This document shows positions 47,128 to 58,373 of a stretch of 64,000 bases of DNA, in pieces. The position numbers and the translations under genes were made by a program. Source of the stretch: Tupaia tana (lineage: Eukaryota; Chordata; Mammalia; Scandentia; Tupaiidae); the NCBI GenBank assembly GCA_026018925.1, contig JAKSZU010000276.1, forward strand, positions 1 to 64,000, given 5' to 3'. The notes under the pieces are model-generated. The model did not search any database and was not told the DNA's origin. It saw only the letters and a list, made by a program, of their open reading frames with translations. Within the stretch, counting starts at the first letter, position 1, and every line of letters begins with the position of its first letter.

Positions 47128-48959
47128 CTAGTTCCCAGTATCCATGTGGAATCTTCTCAGAGAATGGCTCAACTCTCCTGCCTGGGAGAAAGGAGCAGAA
47201 GGGTTTATTAACAAAACAAAAGATGGAGCTGAGAGCCAGAGAGAAATTCTACCTTTAAAAAAATCGTTAAAAGGAAAAATTACCAAAAAAAAAATGAGGA
47301 GACAGGAGCAGAGAGAGACAGAGACCTCAGAGACACAGAGACAGGGATAGAAGGCCAGAGGGGCTCCCTACCAACTAGCTTTGCTTGCTGGAGGCTGAAT
47401 TATGAGTAGAAAATCTTCATTTCGCCTGTGCCCTAAAATATCTAGTTCCCAGTATCGATGTGGAATCTTCTCAGAGAATGGCTCAACTCTCCTGCCTGGG
47501 AGAAAGGAGCAGAAGGGCTTATTAACAAAACAAAAGATGGAGCTGAGAGCCAGAGAGAAATTCTACATTTAAAAAATCGTAAAAAGGAAAAATTACCAAA
47601 AAAAATGAAGAGACAGGAGCAGAGAGAGACAGAGGCCTCAGAGGCACAGAGACAGCGATAGAAGGCCAGAGGGGCTCCCTACCACTCTAGCTTTGCTTGC
47701 TGGAGGCTGAATTATGAGTAGAAAATCTTCATTTCGCCTGTGCCTTGAAATATCTAGTTCCCAGTATCCATGTGGAAACTTCTCAGAGAATGGCTCAACT
47801 CTCCTGCCTGGGAGAAAGGAGCAGAAGGCTTATTAACAAAACAAAAGATGGAGCTGAGAGCCAGAGAGAAATTCTACCTTTAAAAAATTCTTAAAAAGAA
47901 AAATTACAAACAAAATGAAGAGACAGGTGCAGAGAGAGACAGAGACCTCAGAGACACAGGGACAGGGATAGAGGGCGAGAGGGGCTCCCTACCACACTAG
48001 CTTTGCTTGCTGGAGGCTGAATTATGAGTAGAAAATCTTCATTTCGCCTGTGCCCTGAAATATCTAGTTCCCAGTATCCATGTGGAATCTTCTCAGAGAA
48101 TGGCTCAACTCTCCTGCTTGGGGAAAGGAGCAGAAGGGCTTATTAACAAAACAAAAGATGGAGCTGAGAGCCAGAGAGAAATTCTATCTTTAAAAAAATC
48201 GTAAAAAGAAAAATTACAAAAAAAATGAAGAGACAGGAGCAGAGAGAGACAGAGACCTCAGAGACACAGAGACAGGGAAAGAAGGCCAGAGGGGCTCCCT
48301 ACCACACTAGCTTTGCTTGCTGGCGGCTGAATTATGAGTAGAAAATCTTCATTTCGCCTGTGCCCTGAAATATCTAGTTCCCAGTATCCATGTGGAATCT
48401 TCTCAGAGAATGGCTCAACTCTCCTGCCTGGGAGAAAGGAGCAGAAGGGCTTATTAACAAAACAAAAGATGGAGCTGAGAGCTAGAGAGAAATTCTAACT
48501 TTAAAAAAATCGTAAATAGGAAAAATTACCAAAAAAAATGAGGAGACAGGAGCAGAGAGAGACAGAGACCTCAGAGACACAGAGACAGGGAGAGAAGGCC
48601 AGAGGTGCTCCCTACCACACTAGCTTTGCTTGCTGGAGGCTGAATTACGAGTAGAAAATCTTCATTTCACCTGTGCCCTGAAATATCTAGTTCCCAGTAT
48701 CCATGTGGAATCTTCTCAGAGAATGGCTCAACTCTCCTGCCTGGGAGAAAGGAGCAGAAGGGTTTATTAACAAAACAAAAGATGGAGCTGAGAGCCAGAG
48801 AGAAATTCTACCTTTAAAAAAATCTTAAAAGGGAAAAATTACCAAAAAAAAAATGAGGAGACAGGAGCAGAGAGAGACAGAGACCTCAGAGACACAGAGA
48901 CAGGGATAGAAGGCCAGAGGGGCTCCCTACCAACTAGCTTTGCTTGCTGGAGGCTGAAT

Positions 48960-50213
48960 TATGAGTAGAAAATCTTCATTTCGCCTGTGCCCTGAAATAT
49001 CTAGTTCCCAGTATCCATGTGGAAACTTCTCAGAGAATGGCTCAACTCTCCTGCCTGGGAGAAAGGAGCAGAAGGGCTTATTAACAAAACAAAAGATGGA
49101 GCTGAGAGCCAGAGAGAAATTCTACCTTTAAAAAAATCGTAAAAAGGAAAAATTACCAAAAAAAATGAGGAGACAGGAGCAGAGAGAGACAGAGAACTCA
49201 GAGACACAGAGACAGGGATAGAAGGCCAGAGGGGCTCCCTACCACACTAGCTTTGCTTGCTGGAGGCTGAATTATGAGTAGAAAATCTTCATTTCGCCTG
49301 TGCCCTGAAATATCTAGTTCCCAATATCCATGTGGAATCTTCTCAGAGAATGGCTCAACTCTCCTGCCTGGGAGAAAGGAGCAGAAGGGCTTATTAACAA
49401 AACAAAAGATGGAGCTGAGAGCCAGAGAGAAATTCTACCTTTAAAAAAATCGTAAAGAGGAAAAATTACCAAAAAAATTGAAGAGACAGGATCAGAGAGA
49501 GACAGAGACCTCAGAGACACAGAGACACCGATAGAAGGCCAGAGGGGCTCACTACCACACTAGCTTTGCTTGCTGGAGGCTGAATTATGAGTAGAAAATC
49601 TTCATTTCGCCTGTGCCCTGAAATATCTAGTTCCCAGTATCCATGTGGAATCTTCTCAGAGAATGGCTCAACTATCCTACCTGGGAGAAAGGAGCAGAAG
49701 GGCTTATTAACAAAACAAAAGAGGGAGCTGAGAGCCAGAGAGGAATTCTACCTTTAAAAAAATCGTAAAAAGGAAAAATTACCAAAAAAAAATGAGGAGA
49801 CAGGAGCAGAGAGAGACAGAGACCTCAGAGACACAGAGACAGGGATAGAAGGCCAGAGGGGCTCCCTACCAAATAGCTCTGCTTGCTGGAGGCTGAATTA
49901 TGAGTAGAAAATCTTCATTTCGCCTGTGCCCTGAAATATATAGTTCCCAGTATCCATGTGGAATCTTCTCAGAGAATGGCTCCACTCTCCTGCCTGGGAG
50001 AAAGGAGCAGAAGGGCTTCTTAAAAAAACAAAAGATGGAGCTGAGAGGTAGAGAGAAATTCTACCTTTAAAAAAATCGTAAAAAGGAAAAATTACCAAAA
50101 AAAAAATGAGGAGACAGGAGCAGAGAGAGACAGAGACCTCAGAGACACAGAGACAGGGATAGAAGGCCAGAGGGGCTCCCTACCACACTAGCTTTGCTTG
50201 CTGGAGGCTGAAT
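48960..50213. repeat. 4-monomer (1254 bp) tandem duplication, copy A
   Basis: Monomers 49001, 49314, 49627 and 49940 are followed by the same types 1254-1255 bp to the right. Shared markers are GAAACTTC with GAGAACTCAG, CCCAATATCC with TCGTAAAGAGG and CACCGATAG, AGAGGAATTC, and CCAAATAGCTCTGC. The fourth monomer differs: 49940 has AATATATAG and GGCTCCACTC, while its partner 51195 has GGGAAAAAGG and AAGAAAAGAAAAG. Confidence 0.85.
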
Positions 50214-51468
50214 TATGAGTAGAAAATCTTCATTTCGCCTGTGCCCTGAAATATCTAGTTCCCAGTATCCATGTGGAAACTTCTCAGAGAATGGCTCAAC
50301 TCTCCTGCCTGGGAGAAAGGAGCAGAAGGGCTTATTAACAAAACAAAAGATGGAGCTGAGAGCCAGAGAGAAATTCTACCTTTAAAAAAATCGTAAAAAG
50401 GAAAAATTACCAAAAAAATTGAGGAGACAGGAGCAGAGAGAGACAGAGAACTCAGAGACACAGAGACAGGGATAGAAGGCCAGAGGGGCTCCCTACCACA
50501 CTAGCTTTGCTTGCTGGAGGCTGAATTATGAGTAGAAAATCTTCATTTCGCCTGTGCCCTGAAATATCTAGTTCCCAATATCCATGTGGAATCTTCTCAG
50601 AGAATGGCTCAACTCTCCTGCCTGGGAGAAAGGAGCAGAAGGGCTTATTAAGAAAACAAAAGATGGAGCTGAGAGCCAGAGAGAAATTCTACCTTTAAAA
50701 AAATCGTAAAGAGGAAAAATTACCAAAAAAATTGAAGAGACAGGATCAGAGAGAGACAGAGACCTCAGAGACACAGAGACACCGATAGAAGGCCAGAGGG
50801 GCTCCCTACCACACTAGCTTTGCTTGCTGGAGGCTGAATTATGAGTAGAAAATCTTCATTTCGCCTGTGCCCTGAAATATCTAGTTCCCAGTATCCATGT
50901 GGAATCTTCTCAGAGAATGGCTCAACTCTCCTGCCTGGGAGAAAGGAGCAGAAGGGCTTATTAACAAAACAAAAGATGGAGCTGAGAGCCAGAGAGGAAT
51001 TCTACCTTTAAAAAAATCGTAAAAAGGAAAAATTACCAAAAAAAAAATGAGGAGACAGGAGCAGAGAGAGACAGAGACCTCAGAGACACAGAGACAGGGA
51101 TAGAAGGCCAGAGGGGCTCCCTACCAAATAGCTCTGCTTGCTGGAGGCTGAATTATGAGTAGAAAATCTTCATTTCGCCTGTGCCCTGAAATATCTAGTT
51201 CCCAGTATCCATGTGGAATCTTCTCAGAGAATGGCTCAACTCTCCTGCCTGGGAAAAAGGAGCAGAAGGGCTTATTAAGAAAAGAAAAGATGGAGCTGAG
51301 AGCCAGAGAGAAATTCTACCTTTAAAAAAATCGTAAAAATGAAAAATTACCAAAAAAAATGAGGAGACAGGAGCAGAGAGAGACAGAGACCTCAGAGACA
51401 AAGAGAAAGGGATAGAAGGCCAGAGGGGCTCCCTACCACACTAGCTTTGCTGGCTGGAGGCTGAATTA
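50214..51468. repeat. 4-monomer (1254 bp) tandem duplication, copy B
   Basis: Monomers are 50255, 50568, 50881 and 51195. Private changes are ATTAAGAAAAC at 50649 and a return to CAACTCTCCTGCC in 50881, where copy A has CAACTATCCTACC. In the right-hand 38-monomer copy this second set is reduced: 50255 and 50568 are represented by the single hybrid 61502. Confidence 0.85.
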
Positions 51469-52132
51469 TGAGTAGAAAATCTTCATTTCGCCTGTGCCCT
51501 GAAATATCTAGTTCTCAGTATCCATGTTGTATCTTCTCAGAGAATGGCTCAACTCTCCTGCCTGGGAGAAAGGAGCAGAAGGGCTTATTAACAAAACAAA
51601 AGATGGAGCTGAGAGCCAGAGAGAAATTCTACCTTTAAAAATATCGTAAAAAGGAAAAATTACCAAAAAAAATGAGGAGACAGGAACAGAGAGATACAGA
51701 GACCTCAGAGACACAGAGACAGGGATAAAAGGCCAGAGGGTCACCCTACCACACTAGGTTTGCTTGCTGGAGGCTGAATTATGAGTAGAAAATCTTCATT
51801 TCGCCTGTGCCCTGAAATAACTAGTTCCCAGTATCCATGTGGAATCTTCTCAGAGAATGGCTCAACTCTCCTGCCTGGGAGAAAGGAGCAGAAGGGCTTA
51901 TTAACAAAACAAAAGATGGAGCTGAGAGCCAGAGGGAAATTCTACCCTTAAAAAATCGTAAAAAGGAAAAATTACCAAAAAAAATGAAGAGACAGGAGCA
52001 GAGAGAGACTGAGGCCTCAGAGACACAGAGACAGCGATAGAAGGCCAGAGGGGCTCCCTACCACACTAGCTTTGCTTGCTGGAGGCTGAATTATGAGTAG
52101 AAAATCTTCATTTCGCCTGTGCCCTGAAATAT

Positions 52133-52445
52133 CTAGTTCCCAGTATCCATGTGGAATCTTCTCAGAGAATGGCTCAACTCTCCTGCCTGGGAGAAAGGAG
52201 CAGAAGGGCTTATTAACAAAACAAAAGATGGAGCTGAGAGACAGAGAGAAATTCTACCTTTAAAAAAATCGTAAAAAGGAAAAATTACCAAAAAAAATGA
52301 AGAGACAGGATCAGAGAGAGACAGAGACCTCAGAGACACAGAGACAGCGATAGAAGGCCAGAGGGGCTCCCTACCACACTAGCTTTGCTGGCTGGAGGCT
52401 GAATTATGAGTAGAAAATCTTCATTTCGCCTGTGCCCTGAAATAT
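52133..52445 (+). repeat. Reference monomer (313 bp), near consensus
   Basis: This unit shows the common layout. Positions 1-85 are mixed sequence (CTAGTTCCCAGTATCC, then TCTCAGAGAATGGCTCAACT and the CCTGCCTGGGAGAAAGGAGC segment). Positions about 90-125 carry the ACAAAACAAAAGATGGAGCT stretch. Positions 130-165 hold four A-tracts separated by TCGT, GG and TTACC. Positions 168-230 are purine-rich with repeated CAGAGA. Positions 230-313 are mixed sequence with GCTTTGCT, the GAATTATGAGTAG segment and the TTTCGCCTG segment. CpGs are the conserved TCGT (52270) and TTCGCC (52427), plus a variant AGCGAT (52348). No promoter, splice site or polyadenylation arrangement is convincing. Confidence 0.9.
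52262..52297. other. Closely spaced A-tracts (example; present in nearly every monomer)
   Basis: Four A-tracts start at 52262 (7 A), 52273 (5 A), 52280 (5 A) and 52290 (8 A), with spacings of 11, 7 and 10 bp. A-tracts repeated near the helical period are known to bend DNA, so local curvature is a reasonable inference. These runs are also the main site of 1-2 bp length variation between monomers. Confidence 0.6.
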
Positions 52446-54007
52446 CTAGTTCCCAGTATCCATGTGGAATCTTCTCAGAGAATGGCTCAACTCTCCTGCC
52501 TGGGAGAAAGGAGCAGAAGGGCTTATTAACAAAACAAAAGATGGAGCTGAGAGACAGAGAGAAATTCTACCTTTAAAAAAATCGTAAAAAGGAAAAATTA
52601 CCAAAAAAAAAATGAGGAGACAGGAGCCGAGAGAGAGAGAGACCTCAGAGACACAGAGACAGGGATAGAAGGCCAGAGGGGCTCCCTACCAACTAGCTTT
52701 GCTTGCTGGAGGCTGAATTATGAGTAGAAAATCTTCATTTCGCCTGTGCCCTGAAATATCTAGTTCCCAGTATCCATGTGGAATCTTCTCAGAGAATGGG
52801 TCAACTCTCCTGCCTGGGAGAAAGGAGCAGAAGTGCTTATTAACAATACTAAAGATGGAGCTGAGAGCCAGAGAGAAATTCTACCTCAAAAAAATCGTAA
52901 AAAGGTAAAATTACCAAAAAAAAATGAGGAGACAGGAGCAGAGAGAGACAGAGACCTCAGAGACACAGAGACAGCGATAGAAGGCCAGAGGGGCTCCCTA
53001 CCACACTAGCTTTGCTGCTGGAGGCTGAATAATGAGTAGAAAATCTTCATTTCGCCTGTGCCCTGAAATATCTAGTTCCCAGTATCCATGTGGAATTTTC
53101 TCAGAGAATGGCTCAACTCTCCTGCCTGGGGAAAGGAGCAGAAGGGATTATTAACAAAAAAAAGATGGAGCTGAGAGCCAGAGAGAAATTCTACCTTTAA
53201 AAAAATCGTAAAAAAAAAATTACAAAAAAATTGAAGAGACAGGAGCAGAGAGAGATAGAGACCTCAGAGACACAGAGACAGGGAAAGAAGGCCAGAGGGG
53301 CTCCCTACCACACTAGCTTTGCTTGCTGGCGGCTGAATTGTGAGTAGAAAATCTTCATTTCGCCTGTGCCCTGAAATATCTATTTCCCAGTATCCATGTG
53401 GAATCTTCTCAGAGAATGGCTCAACTCTCCTTCCTGGGAGAAAGGAGCAGAAGGGCTTATTAACAAAACAAAAGATGGAGCTGAGAGCCAGAGAGAAATT
53501 CTAACTTTAAAAAAATCGTAAAAAGGACAAATTACCAAAAAAAATGAGGAGACAGGAGCAGAGAGAGACAGAGACCTCAGAGACACAGAGACAGGGAGAG
53601 AAGGCCAGAGGTGCTCCCTACCACACTAGCTTTGCTTGCTGGAGGCTGAATTATGAGTAGAAAATCTTCATTTCGCCTGTGCCCTGAAATATCTAGTTCC
53701 CAGTATCCATGTGGAATCTTCTCAGAGAATGGCTCAACTCTCCTGCCTGGGAGAAAGGAGCAGAAGGGTTTATTAACAAAACAAAAGATGGAGCTGAGAG
53801 CCAGAGAGAAATTCTACCTTTAAAAAAATCGTTAAAAGGAAAAATTACCAAAAAAAAAAATGAGGAGACAGGAGCAGAGAGAGACAGAGACCTCAGAGAC
53901 ACAGAGACAGGGATAGAAGGCCAGAGGGGCTCCCTACCAACTAGCTTTGCTTGCTGGAGGCTGAATTATGAGTAGAAAATCTTCATTTCGCCTGTGCCCT
54001 AAAATAT

Positions 54008-54317
54008 CTAGTTCCCAGTATCCATGTGGAATCTTCTCAGAGAATGGCTCAACTCTCCTGCTTGGGGAAAGGAACAGAAGGGCTTATTAACAAAACAAAA
54101 GATGGAGCTGAGAGCCAGAGAGAAATTCTATCTTTAAAAAAATCGTAAAAAGAAAAATTACAAAAAAAATGAAGAGACAGGAGCAGAGAGAGACAGAGAC
54201 CTCAGAGACACAGAGACAGGGAAAGAAGGCCAGAGGGGCTCCCTACCACACTAGCTTTGCTTGCTGGCGGCTGAATTATGAGTAGAAAATCTTCATTTCG
54301 CCTGTGCCCTGAAATAT
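54008..54317. repeat. Chimeric monomer marking a two-monomer deletion in the 38-mer copy B
   Basis: The sequence entering this monomer reads CCCTAAAATATC, as at 42140. The body reads CTGCTTGGGGAAAGG and CTATCTTT, as at 42763. The switch lies between 54001 and 54062. The offset to copy A falls from 11,866 to 11,245 bp across it, so the equivalents of 42140 (rest), 42452 and 42763 (left edge) are missing. Confidence 0.85.
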
Positions 54318-56782
54318 CTAGTTCCCAGTATCCATGTGGAATCTTCTCAGAGAATGGCTCAACTCTCCTGTCTGGGAGAAAGAAGCAGAAGGGCTTATTA
54401 ACAAAACAAAAGATGGAGCTGAGAGCTAGAGAGAAATTCTAACTTTAAAAAAATCGTAAATAGGAAAAATTACCAAAAAAAATGAGGAGACAGGAGCAGA
54501 GAGAGACAGAGACTTCAGAGACACAGAGACAGGGAGAGAAGGCCAGAGGTGCTCCCTACCACACTAGCTTTGCTTGCTGGAGGCTGAATTACGAGTAGAA
54601 AATCTTCATTTCGCCTGTGCCCTGAAATATCTAGTTCCCAGTATCCATGTGGAATCTTCTCAGAGAATGGCTCAACTCTCCTGCCTGGGAGAAAGGAGCA
54701 GAAGGGTTTATTAACAAAACAAAAGATGGAGCTGAGAGCCAGAGAGAAATTCTACCTTTAAAAAAATCTTAAAAGGGAAAAATTACCAAAAAAAAAATGA
54801 GGAGACAGGAGCAGAGAGAGACAGAGACCTCAGAGACACAGAGACAGGGATAGAAGGCCAGAGGGGCTCCCTACCAACTAGCTTTGCTTGCTGGAGGCTG
54901 AATTATGAGTAGAAAATCTTCATTTCGCCTGTGCCCTGAAATATATAGTTCCCAGTATCCATGTGGAATCTTCTCAGAGAATGGCTCAACTCTCCTGCCT
55001 GGGAGAAAGGAGCAGAAGGGCTTATTAACAAAACAAAAGATGGAGCTGAGAGCCAGAGAGAAATTCTACATTTAAAAAATCGTAAAAAGGAAAAATTACC
55101 AAAAAAAATGAAGAGACAGGAGCAGAGAGAGACAGAGGTCTCAGAGGCACAGAGACAGCGATAGAAGGCAAGAGGGGCTCCCTACCACACTAGCTTTGCT
55201 TGCTGGAGGCTGAATTATGAGTAGAAAATCTTCATTACGCCTGTGTCCTGAAATATCTAGTTCCAAGTATCCATGTGGAAACTTCTCAGAGAATGGCTCA
55301 ACTCTCCTGCCTGGGAGAAAGGAGCAGAAGGCTTATTAACAAAACAAAAGATGGAGCTGAGAGCCAGAGAGAAATTCTACCTTTAAAAAATTCGTAAAAA
55401 GAAAAATTACAAACAAAAGGAAGAGACAGGAGCAGAGAGAGACAGAGACCTCAGAGACACAGGGACAGGGATAGAGGGCGAGAGGGGCTCCCTACCACAC
55501 TAGCTTTGCTTGCTGGAGGCTGAATTATGAGTAGAAAATCTTCATTTCGCCTGTGCCCTGAAATATCTAGTTCCCAGTATCCATGTGGAATCTTCTCAGA
55601 GAATGGCTCAACTCTCCTGCTTGGGGAAAGGAGCAGAAGGGCTTATTAACAAAACAAATATGGAGCTGAGAGCCAGAGAGAAATTCTACCTTTAAAAAAA
55701 TCGTAAAAAGAAAAATTACAAAAAAAATGAAGAGACAGGAGCAGAGAGAGACAGAGACCTCAGAGACACAGAGACAGGGAAAGAAGGCCAGAGGGGCTCC
55801 CTACCACACTAGCTTTGCTTGCTGGAGGCTGAATTATGAGTAGAAAATCTTCATTTCGCCTGTGCCCTGAAATATCTAGTTCCCAGTATCCATGTGGAAT
55901 CTTCTCAGAGAATGGCTCAACTCTCCTGCCTGGGAGAAAGGAGCAGAAGGGCTTATTAACAAAACAAAAGATGGAGCTGAGAGCCAGAGAGAAATTCTAC
56001 CTTTAAAAAATTCGTAAAAAGGAAAAATTACCGAAAAAAATGAGGAGACCAGAGAAGAGAGAGACAGAGTCCTCAGAGACACAGAGACAGGGATAGAAGG
56101 CCAGAGGGGCTCCCAACCACACTAGCTTTGCTTGCTGGAGGCTGAATTATGAGTAGAAAATCTTCATTTCGCCTGTGCCCTAAAATATCTAGTTCCCAGT
56201 ATCCATGTGGAATCTTCTCAGAGAATGGCTCAACTCTCCTGCCTGGGAGAAAGGAGCAGAAGGGCTTATTAAAATAACAAAAGATGGAGCTGAGAGGCAG
56301 AGAGAAATTCTACCTTTAAAAAAATCGTAAAAAGGAAAAATTACCAAAAAAAAATGAGGAGACAGGAGCAGAGAAAAACAGAGACCTCAGAGACACAGAG
56401 ACAGGGATAGAAGGCCAGAGGGGCTCCCTAGCACACTAGCTTTGCTTGCTGGAGGCTGAATTATGAGTAGAAAATTTTCATTTCGCCTGTGGCCTGATAT
56501 ATCTAGTTCCCAGTATCCATGTGGAATCTTCTAAGAGAATGGCTCAACTCTCCTGCCTGGGAGAAAGGAGCAGAAGTTCTTATTAACAAAACAAAAGATG
56601 GAGCTGAGAGCCAGAGAGAAATTCTAGTTTTAAAAAAATCGTAAAAAGGAAAAATTACCAAAAAAAAATGAGGAGACAGGAGCAGAGAGAGACAGAGACC
56701 TCAGAGACACAGAGACAGGGATAGAAGGCCAGAGGGGCTCCCAACCACACTAGCTTTGCTTGCTGGAGGCTGAATTATGAGT

Positions 56783-56788
56783 AGATCT
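56783..56788. other. AGATCT lineage marker, second instance
   Basis: The same 3-bp loss as at 45537 is found at the expected place in the second 38-monomer copy. The mutation therefore predates that duplication. Confidence 0.85.
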
Positions 56789-57126
56789 TCATTTCGCCTG
56801 TGCCCTGAAATATCTAGTTCCCAGTATCCATATGGAATCTTCTCAGAGAATGGCTCAACACTCCTGCCTGGGAGAAAGGAGCAGAAGGGCTTATTAACAA
56901 ACAAAAGATGGAGCTGAGAGCCAGAGAGAAATTCTAGTTTTAAAAAAATCGTAAAAAGGCAAAATTACCAAAAAAAAATGAGGAGACAGGAGCAGAGAGA
57001 GACAGAGACCTCAGAGACACAGAGACAGGGATAGAAGGCCAGAGGGGATCCCTACCACACTAGCTTTGCTTGCTGGAGGCTGAATTATGAGTAGAAAATC
57101 TTCATTTCGCCTGTGCCCTGAAATAT

Positions 57127-58373
57127 CTAGTTCCCAGTATCCATGTGGAATCTTCTCAGAGAATGGCTCCACTCTCCTGCCTGGGAGAAAGGAGCAGAAG
57201 GGCTTCTTAAAAAAACAAAAGATGGAGCTGAGAGGCAGAGAGAAATTCTACCTTTAAAAAAATCGTAAAAAGGAAAAATTACCAAAAAAAAATGGGGAGA
57301 AAGGAGCAGAGAGAGACAGAGACCTCAGAGACACAGAGACAGGGATAGAAGGCCAGAGGGGCTCCCTACCACACTAGCTTTGCTTGCTGGAGGCTGAATT
57401 ATGAGTAGAAAATCTTCATTTCGCCTGTGCCCTGAAATATCTAGTTCCCAGTATCCATGTGGAAACTTCTCAGAGAATGGCTCAACTCTCCTGCCTGGGA
57501 GAAAGGAGCAGAAGGGCTTATTAACAAAACAAAAGATGGAGCTGAGAGCCAGAGAGAAATTCTACCTTTAAAAAAATCATAAAAAGTAAAAATTACCGAA
57601 AAAAATGAAGAGACAGGAGCAGAGAGAGACAGAGACCTCAGAGACACAGAGACAGCGATAGAAGGCCAGAGGGGCTCCCTACCACACTAGCTTTGCTGCT
57701 GGAGGCTGAATTATGAGTAGAAAATCTTCATTTCGCCTGTGCCCTGAAATATCTAGTTCCCAGTATCCATGTGGAATCTTCTCAGAGAATGGCTCAACTC
57801 TCCTGCCTGGGGAAAGGAGCAGAAGGGATTATTAACAAAAAAAAGATGGAGCAGAGAGCCAGAGAGAAATTCTACCTTTAAAAAAATCGTAAAAAAAAAT
57901 TACAAAAAAATTGAAGAGACAGGAGCAGAGAGAGATAGAGACCTCAGAGACACAGAGACAGGGAAAGAAGGCCAGAGGGGCTCCCTACCACACTAGCTTT
58001 GCTTGCTGGCGGCTGAATTGTGAGTAGAAAATCTTCATTTCGCCTGTGCCCTGAAATATCTAGTTCCCAGTATCCATGTGGAATCTTCTCAGAGAATGGC
58101 TCAACTCTCCTTCCTGGGAGAAAGGAGCAGAAGGGCTTATTAACAAAACAAAAGATGGAGCTGAGAGCCAGAGAGAAATTCTAACTTTAAAAAAATCGTA
58201 AAAAAGGACAAATTACCAAAAAAAATGAGGAGACAGGAGCAGAGAGAGACAGAGACCTCAGAGACACAGAGAGAGGGAGAGAAGGCCAGAGGTGCTCCCT
58301 ACCACAGTAGCTTTGCTTGCTGGAGGCTGAATTATGAGTAGAAAATCTTCATTTCGCCTGTGCCCTGAAATAT
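57127..58373. repeat. Recurring four-monomer cassette, occurrence 7
   Basis: Monomers are 57127, 57441, 57753 and 58060, matching occurrence 6 at 11,245-11,246 bp as part of the 38-monomer duplication. The 57753-58060 interval is 307 bp. Confidence 0.87.

Larger units (their letters stand above)
44903..49000. repeat. 17-monomer-offset duplication, right member (13 monomers)
   Basis: Monomer starts are 44943, 45257, 45568, 45881, 46195, 46507, 46815, 47128, 47442, 47754, 48064, 48374 and 48687. The two members are separated by four monomers (43699, 44011, 44320, 44629). This member acquired changes its partner lacks, such as the 3-bp loss giving AGATCT at 45537, and GAGAAAGGAGC near 46052. 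Several of these are also in 56189-59933. Confidence 0.85.
41090..52955. repeat. 38-monomer (11,866 bp) tandem duplication, copy A
   Basis: Monomer starts inside are 41206, 41514, 41827, 42140, 42452, 42763, 43071, 43384, 43699, 44011, 44320, 44629, 44943, 45257, 45568, 45881, 46195, 46507, 46815, 47128, 47442, 47754, 48064, 48374, 48687, 49001, 49314, 49627, 49940, 50255, 50568, 50881, 51195, 51508, 51821, 52133, 52446 and 52760. The junction with copy B is between 52938 and 52974: AGGAGCAG is flank type, and ACAGCGATAG begins the unit. Markers shared with copy B are GAATAATGAG, GGAATTTTCTC, CTATTTCCC, AATATATAG, ACAAATATGG, AGATCTTC, CACCGATAG, ATGTTGTATC and GAATGGGTCAAC. Confidence 0.93.

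Noticed and set aside
52137..52153. Possible CENP-B box in the TCCCAGTATCCATGTGG segment.
   Set aside because: Compared with the known core (TTCG, A, CGGG, read on the reverse strand), only about four of nine essential positions match. No other segment is closer by eye.
52181..52196. Small hairpin TCTCC-TGCCTG-GGAGA as a possible structural RNA or terminator.
   Set aside because: The five-bp stem is too short, is not followed by a T-run, and is disrupted in variants (CCTTCCTGGG, CCTGGGGAAAGG) without compensating changes.
52133..52445. Origin of the monomer from a retroviral LTR or other mobile element.
   Set aside because: No terminal inverted TG...CA boundaries, primer-binding site, polypurine tract plus coding remnant, or target-site duplication can be seen. 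A database search could still reveal a distant relation.
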